Translations under genes and position numbers: made by a program
From: Juglans regia
Lineage: Eukaryota; Streptophyta; Magnoliopsida; Fagales; Juglandaceae
DNA: 64,000 nt
Assembly: GCF_001411555.2 (NCBI RefSeq)
Contig: NC_049902.1
Span: forward strand, 11,475,888 to 11,539,887
Reading direction: 5' to 3'
Shown here: positions 33,201-43,740 of the stretch, one piece after another
Numbering within the stretch: position 1 is the first letter of the stretch
Layout of the letters: each line of letters starts with the position of its first letter
The notes under the pieces: generated by a model
What the model was told of the DNA's origin: nothing
Databases searched by the model: none
What the model saw: only the letters and a program-made list of their open reading frames with translations

Positions 33201-36200
33201 GCAACCCTTGAGACTAGAGAAAAAAATAGCCACAACTCTGGAAACAGAAAAACCCTAGCCGAGAATCTGGAAACAAAAAAAAAAAAAACCCTAGCTGAAA
33301 TCTTAGAATCAGAAAAACCTAGAATTCTTGACCTTTCTCTGATACCATAACAATTTTCTTTGGCTGAATGCCTCCTCTTGTTCCTTCTCATTCATTAAAA
33401 AGCAAAAAAATAGATTACACGGATCAGAAATTCGAAATCTGACTTCCTATCCTAAAGGGATTCAAATCTTGGATAAGATATGTTTCTCATATTTATCTAC
33501 CCAATCTAAATATTCAAATTACAAATCCTATACAGCTGTACAAATCTGTCTATACCCGAAATACATAAATAAAACATAAAAATTAATTCAAATAAATATA
33601 ATCCACTAATAATACCAAGCCACTGTAAATTACCTAACACATTGTCCTACTAACAATATATAATTGGTTGTGTCTTCCCTCTGGTTCTCCCTTTACTTGA
33701 ACTACCTCCCTTATCATCATAGTTGATTACCCAAGTAAGACGTTTTAGCTCTCTACTATTCTTAGATCTTGATTTTGTGCCAAGTGCATGACCCGCCTCT
33801 ATTACAGTGAGTAGTGCTGTGAATTAGTCCTCAAATCCTTCACAGATAATTCCCACACACTATTGTATCTCATTTACCTTGTCCAAAACCCAATTTATTG
33901 ATGAATAAGCAACTAGGGCTGTAATCGAGCCAAGTCGAGCCGGTCTTTGGCTTGCCGAGCTCGGCTTGACTCAAAATACTCGAGCTCGAGCTCAAGCCAG
34001 AGCTCGAGATTTTTTTTTATTCTTTGTTCGAGCTCGACTCGATAAGCTAAACTCTCAACTTGAACTCGTCTCACAAACAAGTTTAAGTCGAGCCGAGTTT
34101 GAGCTCGAACTGTTTATTTATTTTTTTAATTTTTGAATAAGATTTAATAATAAATAAATTAAATAAATAAAAAATTTATAAATAATTAATATATAACTAG
34201 TTGATATTTATCCAAAATAACAATATATTATATGCCTATATATATTATTTAATACATACACTTAATATGATAGCATATATCTATTTCATATATAGTTATC
34301 ACATACTAGTATATGAAATTATTGAATTTTATCGACTAAATATTATACAAATTATAAAATATACTTATAAAGTATATTCACTATATAGACATAAGTAATT
34401 AGATTACATATTATATATTTAATTATAAAAGTGGTATGCTTATATTATTAGTTACTACATATATGTGTATGTGTGTGTGTATATACATAAGTGTTTGTAT
34501 ATATTTATCAATATATAAATGAGTTTGAATCGAGTCGAGCTAATGAGTTGACTCGAGCATAAACGAGCGAGTCTTAATGAGCCTTAGTCGAGTCGAGTCG
34601 AGTCGAGTTTTGTAGGGTATGTATCATTTACAATTCGAGCGGGTATCTGCTTTCACGAACGAGTTTTTTCTTTCACGAGTCGAGTTCGATTCGAGTTTAA
34701 CCGAGCGGGCTATCGAACAGACTGATTCATTTACAACCCTATAAGCTATATTGCTAATCGGTGGGAGAGATATCAGGTGGACAACATCTACTGCAGACTT
34801 TGCTCCAAATTGTGGACTAGGCCCTAAAAATTCCCCCTCGCAAGGCACCAATGACAACCCCGTCCCTTCCTCCACACTAGTTCCTAAATATATATATATA
34901 TATATATATTTGTATCTAGTGATTGATAACATGTATTCCACTTAGATGCAGACCACAGGTTGAACACGTTAGAAATCAGATCCAGGAACCTAACTTTAAT
35001 GCCAAGAAAAGAGAATCCTCTCATCTAAAAACAAATTAGTAACTCTATAGCAGGCTGTCTGTACCAGCATTTCTATAAGCACCAAACTCAGTCCCTGGAC
35101 TCCTAACCTAATAGAGCTTACTGCCTAGTTGGCATTCCTTTTAGGTATAAGTAATAAATTTATGGTAATCTCACTTTATATATAACATTTTGTTAAATAC
35201 AACAATGGAAGTGCATATTTACATGCTTAGGCAAGACTCCATGTGATAAGGACCAAAACATTTCCAGCTCTGTATTTCTGGCTTTTAAGATTAGAGAGCC
35301 ACAGTAACTTATAAGACAAACAAAACACAAAAGATTAGACAGCCATGGCAATTTAGTTCAAGTACAGCTATATGTCAAAAGACTCAAAACTGAAAATGGA
35401 TTATTGCAAAATAGTTTCCCTTAATTGTGCAAAATTAGTAGGGTGACATCTCTTGAATTACAAAATTTTTGATGTTTTGCATTCCTTGAAGAATCCAAAG
35501 TAAAAGGAAACTGAAAGTGCAAAATTGGGGCACCTCATTTGCATTGACGGACTCTTCCAACAAAGAATTAGTGTTTACTATAGCATCCTTCTGAATATCC
35601 ATGGCATAAACACATCCCCTACCTAATTCATCAGAAACCATTTTGAGCAATGCTAAGGTATCATAGCCATTGCCACAAGTGGCATCAATGACTGTATCCC
35701 CTTTCTTGACAACAAGTTTCCATACCCTGGTATACAGAGGCAGTAGAAGATCAGAAGTCAGATTAGGCTTGCACTGAATAATAAGCAAAAGTATATACTA
35801 GTGAACCAATCTGGAGATGGTTAAAGTTAATTAGAAAATATCCTGCCGGGTTACCATTTACCATAAAGGAAAAGCTTATCAAAGGCAGGGGGTGCTAAAT
35901 TGTCGGATCCCAATTTTAAATGACTCATACTGAGCCCATACAAGCTCACTGTAACAAATGCCAAACCAATTACATAACACATGCTCATATTTTGGATGAA
36001 CCAAACACAAGTAGCACATGGGCTCATTCATTAAATAACAGTTTATAAAATTCAGAATGCATATACTTTGCAAAAGTAAGAAAGCTACTCTAAGTTTCTC
36101 AGCAAAAGATCTGATGTAGAATTCATATATATAACCAATTAACCATTGATGTGTTGATAACAAGAAGCAACATCTAGAATGTGTAGTCAAATTCACAGTG

Positions 36201-38208
36201 AACTGATAGAACAGATTCTCCTCTTAAAGATGACCAAATTACTGATGAGATAGGAAGTTAGACAAGTATGGAATGAAAGGAAAGCATCTCATCAACCAAC
36301 TGTAGATCAATTGAAAGAGTATCAAGCATCAACCATGGCTAATTCCTAACTATGCTTCTTAAAAAGAAACTCATGGTAAGTTTTCTTATACCAAAACAAC
36401 TTTATACACAAATACAAATGCGCATACAAGCACATGAACACCTTACACAGATGCACGCCCCAAAGAAAACCCGAGGCATCAGCTCTAAATTGAAAGGCCA
36501 AAGCTGCAATTTATCATTAACAAAAAGATAAAGGAAATCCTCGTCACCAGTATTTAGATTGGGCCTATTAAATATTAATTTTGCTTAGTTTGCTCCTACT
36601 ACAATGCTAACAATCAATAAAAATGCAATTTCACAGTTAGCCAGGATAATTTTTGGCCCATTCCCTTGATAATCATGCTTAGGTGTCTGTCTTGTATATG
36701 TCCTCGTACTTGGGCTATGCCTATTATCATCAATAAAATTCTTATTTACTGATAAAAAAAAATGGCCTTATTGCCCTGTATTATCAGTGAAAATCTCCAG
36801 TGCTATATGATATAATCTCTTGGCCTTAAACGCAATGTTCATACAGGTAACATCAAGGTAGATTGCGATCTGGGTGAATTATAAGCTCATCATTCATATG
36901 TCTTCACTGACCATCCCTTGTATCACATAAAACAATTACATACACAGCATTTGAAAATATAAGTTCTATAACTGCATAATTTAATCACTAGTCATTACTG
37001 CAGTAATGCAGCCATTGTTGCATTGAGAATAAAAACATATAAAATTTCACTTTTGTAAAGGATGAAAGAATCAAACTCCAGTATGCCTTCATCAGAACAA
37101 ATAAGGGTAGACAATCTCAAGAATCAAAATCTTTAAAGATTTTGTTAATAAAAATGGATACAAGACATATCTGGAGGAACTCGATTATTGAGTACTTACG
37201 AGTGAGCAACTTCTGTCGCCCTCTTCTTGCCAAATATATAGCTCACTAGAACATCCTCCATTCCTAATATCAAAGCATTCACAATGTGGGAATATAAGAT
37301 TCAGCAATAAAAAACAATAACTGCAGATATGTATAAGTTATGGTAATTATGTCGTATACCAATCACACACACACACACATGTATTGATATAGAGTTATAG
37401 ACAACCACACCCAGAGACAGTACATGTATATATAAACTCACATGTAGATAAATGTGTGCATGGCAATGCGAATTTATTTTATTATTTTTACTTATTTACT
37501 TTTATTTTTTATTTATTAAAAAAATAAAATAACATAGCCACCACGCGCATAAATCCAAGTGCGCATGGTTGCACTAAGGAAAATTTATAAGAAAAATTCT
37601 ATACACCACACTACCTACCATCTCACTTTCATCTCATTAAGTAAGATGAGCCATATTTACCACCATTGAAGGATTATTTATTAAATGTTTATTTATTATC
37701 TAATGGTGATGAATGTGCCATATCTTATTTAGTAAGATAAAAGTAGAACAAAAGTGTGGTGTATAGTATTTCTCGATTTATAATCATTCAAAGATTTTAT
37801 AAGTTTATTTTCATAGATAAATCCATTAGAACAGAATAAAACTTAGAATTCAGACACGAAACCCAACCCACCACAGCTCCTGTTCCGTTTGGTTTTTGAG
37901 AAAATGTGGTAAAGAGTAAAATAATTCTTGTTACATATGACCCGAGAAACTTAAAGCTTTCATATATATATAAGTAGGCGGGGGGGATTGATACCAGACA
38001 TAGGAGTATCATCGAGGACATAAGTTTCAGAAGTTGAAGAGGCAGAAGTGAGTCCATTTCGGTCACTCGGCTTCAAGCTGAAACAGAGGTTTCTTCTAGG
38101 GCTACTCCGCGAGAGGTTTCGTGGAGAAATAAGCAGGGGTTTCCGTTGGAAAGCTAATAGGGGTTTAAAGATGGCAGAAGAACGTGAAGAGCCTCTCAGC
38201 GATAACAT
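24285..38208 (-). CDS. Plastid-targeted YtqB/MnmM-type SAM-dependent methyltransferase, 6 exons
   Basis: Exons by frame and GT-AG sites: 38208-37995, 37263-37200, 35726-35534, 27641-27568, 25443-25288 and 24408-24285. The 825-nt CDS gives 274 aa. Residues 1 to about 60 are rich in Ser and Arg with few acids and look like a chloroplast transit peptide. The SAM-binding motif DATCGNG is at 107-113 and the family signature [11 protein letters not shown] at 186-196. The protein ends in LFKR. Known: this is the bacterial YtqB family (rRNA_methylase domain), some members of which (MnmM) complete mnm5s2U34 in tRNA. Plastid tRNA or rRNA methylation is therefore inferred, not shown. Introns of 7.9 kb (27642-35533) and 2.1 kb (25444-27567) hold a Copia element and a LINE. 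All junctions keep frame and the motifs are intact, so it is probably functional. Confidence 0.92.
25860..27262 (+). pseudogene. LINE (L1-type) reverse transcriptase remnant in methyltransferase intron
   Basis: Plus-strand frames read [75 protein letters not shown], then [16 protein letters not shown]. These are successive RT blocks of plant L1 ORF2. Later pieces include [20 protein letters not shown]. Many stops and frameshifts break it, the conserved YADD block is not recognisable, and both ends are truncated. It lies antisense to the host gene in the intron between exons 4 and 5. Confidence 0.85.
28380..28544 (+). mobile_element. Possible short solo LTR (TRIM-like)
   Basis: A 165-bp segment begins TGTAATACCTCGAATTGAC and ends TTTGGGTCGTTACA, giving TG...CA ends and complementary TGTAA/TTACA termini. 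It contains GATCACACATTGCCCAGGAG, a type of motif seen in small plant LTRs. I see no convincing 5-bp target duplication and no internal region. Confidence 0.35.
28574..28842 (-). mobile_element. Truncated LINE/retroposon 3' end
   Basis: The minus strand ends TGTACTTGGTTACGCCTATT...AATAAATTTTTACTTAT followed by poly(A), the same tail as at 10.7 and 36.7 kb. The upstream part has three GGGCTAGGGCTTTGTT-like or GGGCTTGG words. The Copia element at 28843 inserted next to or into it. Confidence 0.5.
28843..29108 (-). repeat. 3' LTR of the Copia element
   Basis: A direct repeat of 33348-33612 lying just after the RNase H end on the minus strand. The shared block runs from TAACAATCTTCTTTGGCTGA to AATATAATCCACTAGTA on the plus strand. 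Confidence 0.9.
29108..32256 (-). pseudogene. Copia pol remnant (protease, integrase, RT, RNase H)
   Basis: The protease block reads [12 protein letters not shown] where active copies have D-S-G, so the catalytic triad is lost. The gag-pre-integrase block [20 protein letters not shown] and integrase pieces [20 protein letters not shown] and [19 protein letters not shown] follow. RT has [20 protein letters not shown], but the usual YVDD reads HVGD. RNase H has [20 protein letters not shown] and ADIFTK. Frameshifts separate nearly every block. Confidence 0.88.
32380..33020 (-). pseudogene. Copia gag remnant with two zinc knuckles
   Basis: The minus-strand frame includes [20 protein letters not shown], then [20 protein letters not shown], the retroviral-type gag core of Copia elements. 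After a stop at the FQEE boundary it continues to two CCHC knuckles, [14 protein letters not shown] and [14 protein letters not shown]. The internal stop and lack of an intact start show decay. Confidence 0.85.
33348..33612 (-). repeat. 5' LTR of the Copia element
   Basis: A direct repeat of 28843-29108. On the minus strand it is followed immediately by the tRNA-Met primer site, so it is the 5' LTR. It differs from the 3' LTR by a small indel and scattered substitutions. Confidence 0.9.
33915..34740. mobile_element. hAT-like element with GAGCTCGAGC subterminal repeats
   Basis: The ends are inverted: AGGGCTGTAATCGAGCC at left and TTCATTTACAACCCT at right. Both subterminal zones, about 190 and 230 bp, are filled with overlapping TCGAG, GAGCTC and CGAGC words, including TCGAGTCGAGTCGAGTCGAG near 34588. 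The middle is AT-rich and non-coding. A second copy lies at 55290-56888. It is in the intron between exons 3 and 4 of the methyltransferase gene. Confidence 0.7.
34887..34911. repeat. (TA)n microsatellite
   Basis: About eleven TA units. Chance ORFs on both strands read ...YIYIYIY... through it. Confidence 0.9.
36690..36763 (+). mobile_element. Short LINE 3' tail
   Basis: It contains GTACTTGGGCTATGCCTATT then CAATAAAATTCTTATTTACT and a poly(A), the plus-strand form of the tail at 10.7 and 28.6 kb. No clear target duplication. It lies in the intron between exons 2 and 3 of the methyltransferase gene. Confidence 0.55.
37583..37783. mobile_element. 185-bp MITE with 8-bp target duplication
   Basis: The element is 37591-37775. 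Its ends, GAAAAATTCTATACACCACAC and GTGTGGTGTATAGTATTTCTCG, are inverted over about 22 bases. It is flanked by ATTTATAA at 37583-37590 and 37776-37783, a perfect 8-bp duplication. It has an inner inverted pair around GTAAGATGAGCCATATTTACC and AATGTGCCATATCTTATTTA. It lies in intron 1 of the methyltransferase gene, about 210 bp from the exon 1 donor. Confidence 0.85.
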
Positions 38209-38507
38209 CTCTCCGCCACACGCGCTCGTATGGCGACGTTCCTTCCTGGCGCTCGAAGCAAGACGGTCTTAAGACTTGCTTGACATCGCTGGCATGTCAA
38301 CAACAACCACATCATGACTCATTGGCATGTATGTTATTCGAATGTTATCTCCTATTTTTGCCTATAAAAAAGGGAAAATACAAATTGCAGCCTACTATGT
38401 GCTACAGTCGCAATACACTCCATTGTATTGAGTGTTAAAAAAAAAAAAAAAAAACACTACGCAGGTGTGCTACGGCTACTGACTGATGCCAATAATTCCT
38501 CATAAAA

Positions 38508-40570
38508 AAGAGGTTGTCTATATATCTGTCTAAAAAAATTCTATTTCTAAGCCTCATACACCATACACCATCTTTTTTATGATTTCTTTAATTTTATTCT
38601 CTTATTAAATATGTGGTATATGAATTATGAGTAGAATAATTTAATTATTTTAAGAATAATAAAACCAAAAAAAACTTTAAAAAAATAAAAAAAAATTATG
38701 GTGTGTGGTGTATGGGCTTATGAATAGCAATGCTCATCTGTCTATCTCCTCACATACGGCACACGAATTCTGACGTGGCGCTTTTTTTTTTTTTGTTAAT
38801 TCTAATTAAACGGGCGTTTTGATATAGAGAAAACAAAAAATATTAATTTTCGAATCCCCCGGCGTTCTTCCCCCCGCCCCGCATGTCGCGCGTTCCTCCT
38901 CCCCCCGCATTCTTCCTCTACCAGCGGCCTATTCACATCTACCATCACAGTGGCCACTTTACGTCCGGCACTATCTAGGACCTCCGAAGCCACCGCTGTC
39001 TGCTGGTGAATCTTCTCCTGAAGGTTTTTGTGCTCTGTTTTATAATCTCTGAGAGCCAAAATATTTAAGCAAGTTCACAGCTTTATTTTCTTTGCTCATG
39101 TGTTTTTCTTTGACTTTAAAGATAAACTTTTCAAATGAAGTAGGTAAAGTTTTCGGTGATTTTCTTTGCTCATGTTATGGTTTTTTATGAGAATCTTGTA
39201 AAGCCTTTTTTAACTTTATTTGGGCTTAAAGTAGCAGAGAACATTGTAGTTAGTTTTCTAATTAGCAACTAATTATTTTCTGGGACTTTATTGTTAAATT
39301 TTCTTCTCTTTCGAAAAATCTTTAAATGAGGCTATAATAACATTATGATTTTTCTATGCTCAGGTGGTTATTTCAGTTTAATATGGAAAGTTTGGATTAT
39401 GGTTAGGGTTTTTCTTAAAACTACTGAAAATCACAATAGATAAAGTTTAGATTTTTCTTTGCTTTTATTTTTTGTCCACATCCTATTGAATTTTATGAAT
39501 TGTGACTTGGCTATATAATCATCATGTAAAAGGTAAGCATTGGAATTGGCTATTGTAAGTTCATTACATTAATTTTTTTACTCTTTTGTCTATATATTTG
39601 ATATGTTTCATTTCCCAGTTTGTTTGAAAACTTGGGACTTGGGGTGTTAGTGCAGGGTAATTTTTTTTTATGCGTTGTATAAGAGTGGGAACTATATTTT
39701 TAATGCGTTGTATAAAAGTGAGAACTATTTTTTGTTTGTTTTGGATTCAAATCCAAAATTGAATGAATAGAGCCGTATGTAGAATATTAGTTTGAGTTGG
39801 GTAACCATGTTCTTTATCTTTTTTTTTTTAGTTGGGTAACAATTTAATTTCTGTGTCTTCAGTTGAAATAGCGAGATGGACAAAGAGAAAGATGAAACAC
39901 CACCTACGCCATTCGCATCATGATATGAAGCATGATGCAGACTAGGTATGGCTTGGGAAAAAACAAAATGAGTGCAAACTAATATGAAGCATGCCATTCG
40001 CATCATTTTCCTCACCACATCACAAAATGAGCAAATGTTTTCTTTGAGTATTTTTTACAAATACATGCTATTCATTTCTCAAAATGACGTTATCAATCTA
40101 TATGCCTACATATTTCCATAGCCCAGATTACAATCACCATAATAATGAGATTATAATCACTTGTACTTTACACGGCATTTGAAAAAATTGAAAAAATGAG
40201 TGTTACTCGCCTTTGTAGAGAATATCGGCAGGAAGCTCTCTCTCTCTCTCGACGTCGAGATTAGTCCGTTGTGACTTTGGGCGCTCCATCCTACACCTAG
40301 CTCGGGGGTTCGAGTTGCCGTCGTGGTAGTCAAGAGTCTTGAGAGAGGGATTTATGAAGGGAGGTCATCTCGAGATTCAGGGAGGGGGAGGAAGAACGCG
40401 GGGAGGGAGGGGGGGAATTCGAAATTAGATTTTGGATATTTTGTAGCTAAACGCACGTTTAACTGGAATTCAAAAAATAAAAAATAAAAAGGGGGAAAAG
40501 CCACATCATATTTCGTGTGCCGTATGTGGGGAAGTATGCAGATGGGTAGAATATTTCTATAAAAAATCAC
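38508..40570. mobile_element. Mutator-like element with long inverted repeats, no transposase (Pack-MULE candidate)
   Basis: The left arm from about 38733 (TCTCCTCACATACGGCACACG, then a TTAATTCTAATTAAACGGGC block, then CCCGGCGTTCTTCC) is repeated inverted near 40380-40566 (CACATACGGCACACGA, CAGTTAAACGTGCGTTTAG, GCGTTCTTCCTCC). The arms are about 150-180 bp with moderate identity. The interior of about 1.5 kb has no transposase. A minus-strand ORF segment, 38802-39059, contains YKTEHKNLQEKIHQQTAVAS and may be captured gene sequence; I do not recognise its source. A smaller MITE interrupts the left arm. The outer limits are approximate. Confidence 0.6.
38524..38742. mobile_element. MITE nested in the Mutator-like arm, 9-bp target duplication
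   Basis: It is flanked on both sides by ATCTGTCTA (from about 38524 and about 38735). Inside, TTCTATTTCTAAGCCTCATA at left is inverted at right as TATGGGCTTATGAATAGCAA, with ACACCATACACCAT against ATGGTGTGTGGTGT. The 9-bp duplication suits Mutator-type MITEs. The core is AT-rich and non-coding. Confidence 0.7.
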
Positions 40571-40799
40571 GAGTACCGTAATGCCTCTAATAAGATAGAT
40601 ATCAACAAATCTATTCATCATTTTCTTTTTTATCATCTTTCCATCATTTCATAATGTGTCATTAGATAATTGGATACTATTTATTATATTTCACTTGTAA
40701 ACTAATCATCTAATATTATATCATGAGATGATGAGATGATGATGAAAATGAAGATAATGATGGGCATTACTCGATAGATAAATAACATGGAATATGATT

Positions 40800-40985
40800 A
40801 GTTTAGATAGTGAGATGAGATGAGATGAAATGAGTTTAGAATATTATTTTTTAATATTATTATTATTTTATAATTTGAAAAAAATTAAATTATTTATTAT
40901 ATTTCATATGAAAATTTAAAAAAATTATAATGATAAAATAAAATAAGATAAAAATAATTAAAAATATTTCTATATCCCAACGAAA
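40800..40985. mobile_element. Tourist-like MITE
   Basis: It has GTGAGATGAGATGAGATGAA at left, then AGAATATTATTTTTTAATAT and TTGAAAAAAATTAAATTATT in the usual order. The right end is decayed. Confidence 0.6.
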
Positions 40986-41393
40986 TTAATTCTAATTGAA
41001 AAGTTTTACCCAATTTATTTAGAAGGCGTACCTAACCCAAATTAGGCGTCTAGATGAAAACACTTAAAAAGTGTGGTATATATTTTCTGTTAATTAATGG
41101 AGAGGATGAGGTGCCAATCACCCATTTGGTGGTGTGAAGCCCAGCTCCACACCACGTCCGGTCCAAATATGGACTCATAATCAAATGATAGGAAATCAGA
41201 TTACATGACATTGAAATTTGAACATCAATGAGGGCATATGATGGGGTTTGATAGAAAGAAGATGAACTGGACTAATAATAAATTATGACACTACAAACTC
41301 CTATTCAATTATGATAAATGTGGAAAACCAAAAGAAAGGAACTTACCCTCTAGAGATTTAAGACAATCTAATCCTCTCTCTTCGTATATTTTT

Positions 41394-41575
41394 ATAGAGA
41401 AATTATACTTGCAGTTGTGAGTGTGCAAGCTCCGTGCAGTCGTTTTGAAAAAAATAAATAAATATAAGATCCACATGAAAAGAAATTAATTTTTTAACAG
41501 TGAACTTCACTTTTTTTTTAAAACGATTACACGACGTTTGCATATTCTACGACTGTACGTAGCATTACTCATTTT
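41394..41575. mobile_element. MITE-like element (GAGAAATTATACTTGCA type)
   Basis: The left end GAGAAATTATACTTGCAGTT and right end GACTGTACGTAGCATTACTC are inverted. It has an internal AACAGTGAACTTCAC and AAACGATTACACGACG shared with 23811-23996. Confidence 0.65.
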
Positions 41576-41719
41576 CATAATATGTGTCAAACTTTTAAGT
41601 TCCTCGTCGACAATACGAAAAGATTTGGTTCTTTTTCAAATATTCCCATAGCGAGAAAGCTATTACAAATTAGTTATATATTCTTTGTGGACAATAATCT
41701 TTTTTTCTTTTTTTCCAAA

Positions 41720-43545
41720 GTAAATTTTTTTGAATGTTATAGATTGCTAAGGATAATAGAAATTTATGAAAAGGCATCCAGGCAGAAGCTTTATAAGGAG
41801 AAAACCTTTATTTTCTTGAGTAGAAACAATACAAAAAAGGTACAGGATATAACATTGTAGAAATAGTAGGGATCAACTCAAGACTTGTGAGAAATTTTTG
41901 GGCTTTTCATGTTTGAAAGGAAATGAAACCAAAATTCATTGGGTGCACTAGACTCCAATGGGGAAAAACAAATCTATTAGGCCTAGATTCGAAACTAACA
42001 TCAACTCATATCATCTCATTATTATAATTTTTTCAAATTCTCACATAAAATAGAATAAACAATTCAACTTTTTCAAATTTTAAAATAATAATAATATTAA
42101 AAATAATATTCTAATAATATTTTATTCAACTCATCTCAACTTATCTCTAAAACCAAACGAGGCAGATTAGGGTGGCGAATCCTAGCTCTCTGCAAGGGTG
42201 GAGAATCCTGCAAAACCCCAGCTCTTTGCAAGACTTTTGAAACTCAAATACTTTTCACACGGTGACTTCTTGAAGGCAGAATTGAAGGATAAACCTTGCT
42301 ATGTTTAGAGAAACATCATAGCGAGCTAGCTTCTACTAAATGAGGGATTGATATGGAGACTTAGTAATGGACAAATTATAAAATGTTTGGAAGGATGGGA
42401 TGATTTCGAGGCGGGTGTCAAATTCAATCTCTAGTTTAGATATTGAGTGAAAATCATGTTTGTGTAGCAGGTTTATTGATAAAGATACGTACAAAATGGT
42501 GGAATGGTCCTTTGCTAAAGAACATTTTAACAATCTGATCAGAAGTTGAAGAAATATGCAGAATTTTAGTAAGCCTCTGTGGTAATGCAGACAAATTGAT
42601 TTGGTGGTGTATAGGGAATGGAAGTTCTCAGTTTGGAGTGCTCACCGCTTGCAAAGAGAGCTAAGTGCTCTAGCTTAGAGAGACCCTTGATTGGGAAGCA
42701 AAAAGAGTGAACTTTGATCTTGAATCTAATGACTAAAAAATCCAAATGCTACAGACACTCCAGAAATCTTGTCTAGATGCTCTTCCAACAAGATTGAATT
42801 TGTTTTATAGGAAAATCATTGAGAGTCAGCTCCTCTTGTCCTATATGCATACCATTGTCAAAAACTGCAAAAGATGCTCGGAATCAACGCTCGAGGAAGC
42901 TAGGTGAAAAAAAGAAGTGCGGCAAAAGAGTCTTGCATGCAAGTTATATATAGCAGATCTACATCAAGTGTTGGTTGCTGAGGAAATGGAAGAAACTCCT
43001 GAAGAGACTAGACTTTCAGCCATCCCACTAATTGGCTTGTCAACTAGGCAAAGGAAACTCAAAGCTGGGAGTACAAGTCTCTATTGCACGACTGAGTATG
43101 AGAGTATTAAGGCGATAACACTCTAATACTGAAGTGGGAATGCCCCATTAATGGCGTTTCAAAATATAAACTGGGATGCAGGTGGGAGTTGGCGGATGAG
43201 AGCTGTAAGAGGATTTATTTCAGATGCTTCTACTGTAAAAACAATGGCAATTCTATTAGCAGTCTTTCTCTGTTGTGTTCGGATTAAACAGTCTATTACC
43301 TATATAAAAGTTCAAGTAATGCATTCACAAAACCTTTCATCTCTTGATACAAAGTACTGATCTTCGGCTTCTCAACCCTTCCTCTACGCAGATTGAAGAT
43401 ATTAAGAGGATCACTATTTCCTTCTTTCATGCGTAATTGGGAAGTTCGACATATTAAACAAGAGGCTAATGAAGCAGCTCTTGTTTCATTAGCCTCTTGT
43501 TTTGGCTGAGAATGCTTAAATGAAAGATGGTCCAAAATTGTAATT
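41720..43545 (+). pseudogene. LINE (L1-type) ORF2 3' remnant split by a MITE
   Basis: Plus-strand frames give RIIEIYEKASRQKLYKEKTF (late RT) before 41981. After the MITE they give WRILQNPSSLQDF-like sequence, LKLKYFSHGDFLKAELKDKP, GLIWRLSNGQIIKCLEGWDD, DKLIWWCIGNGSSQF (zf-RVT region), KYKLGCRWELADE/NINWDAGG, and finally NWEVRHIKQEANEAALVSLA (RNase H, RVT_3). The order matches plant L1 ORF2. Frameshifts and stops are frequent. The 5' part is missing. Confidence 0.8.
41981..42163. mobile_element. Tourist-like MITE inserted in the LINE remnant
   Basis: It is the reverse-oriented family layout: CAACTCATATCATCTCATTA, then TTTTTCAAATTCTCACATAA, then AATAATATTCTAATAATATT and TCATCTCAACTTATCTC, ending CCAAACGAGGC. 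It separates two parts of one LINE reading order, so it inserted after the LINE. Confidence 0.7.
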
Positions 43546-43559
43546 GAGTCGAATTATAT

Positions 43560-43740
43560 CTGAATAATGTTATACACTATATTCTAATCCTATTTTTTAT
43601 CATACTAAGTAGTATGTGGCATATTCATCACCATTAAATAATAAATAATCATACAATAAATGATCATTTAATGGTAATAAATTTGTCACACAAAAAAAAA
43701 AAAAGTCATATATTTTGGACTTAAATGTGTTGTACAGAAA
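43560..43740. mobile_element. MITE-like element related to the 37.6 kb MITE
   Basis: It shares the TTATACACTATATTCTAATC left end and an internal ATTCATCACCATTAAATAAT/ATCATTTAATGGTAATAAAT inverted pair with 37591-37775. The right end GTGTTGTACAGAAA is weak. Confidence 0.45.

Larger units (their letters stand above)
28843..33612 (-). mobile_element. Complete but decayed Ty1/Copia LTR retrotransposon in methyltransferase intron
   Basis: It has two direct LTRs, 28843-29108 and 33348-33612, with roughly 20 mismatches over about 262 aligned bases by eye. A primer-binding site for initiator tRNA-Met (minus strand TGGTATCAGAG) sits at 33337-33347, directly next to the 5' LTR. Order on the minus strand is gag, protease, integrase, RT, RNase H, the Copia order. 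Many stops and frameshifts make it non-autonomous. It is in the same orientation as the host gene, inside the 7.9 kb intron between exons 3 and 4. Exact LTR termini and target duplication could not be settled. Confidence 0.9.

Noticed and set aside
34624..34945. ORFs on both strands through IYIYIY
   Set aside because: They read through a TA microsatellite and the edge of a hAT-like element; coding is implausible.
38048..38272. Plus-strand 74-codon ORF rich in Arg and Leu
   Set aside because: It is antisense to exon 1 (transit peptide) and leader of the methyltransferase gene, with no domain or splice support.
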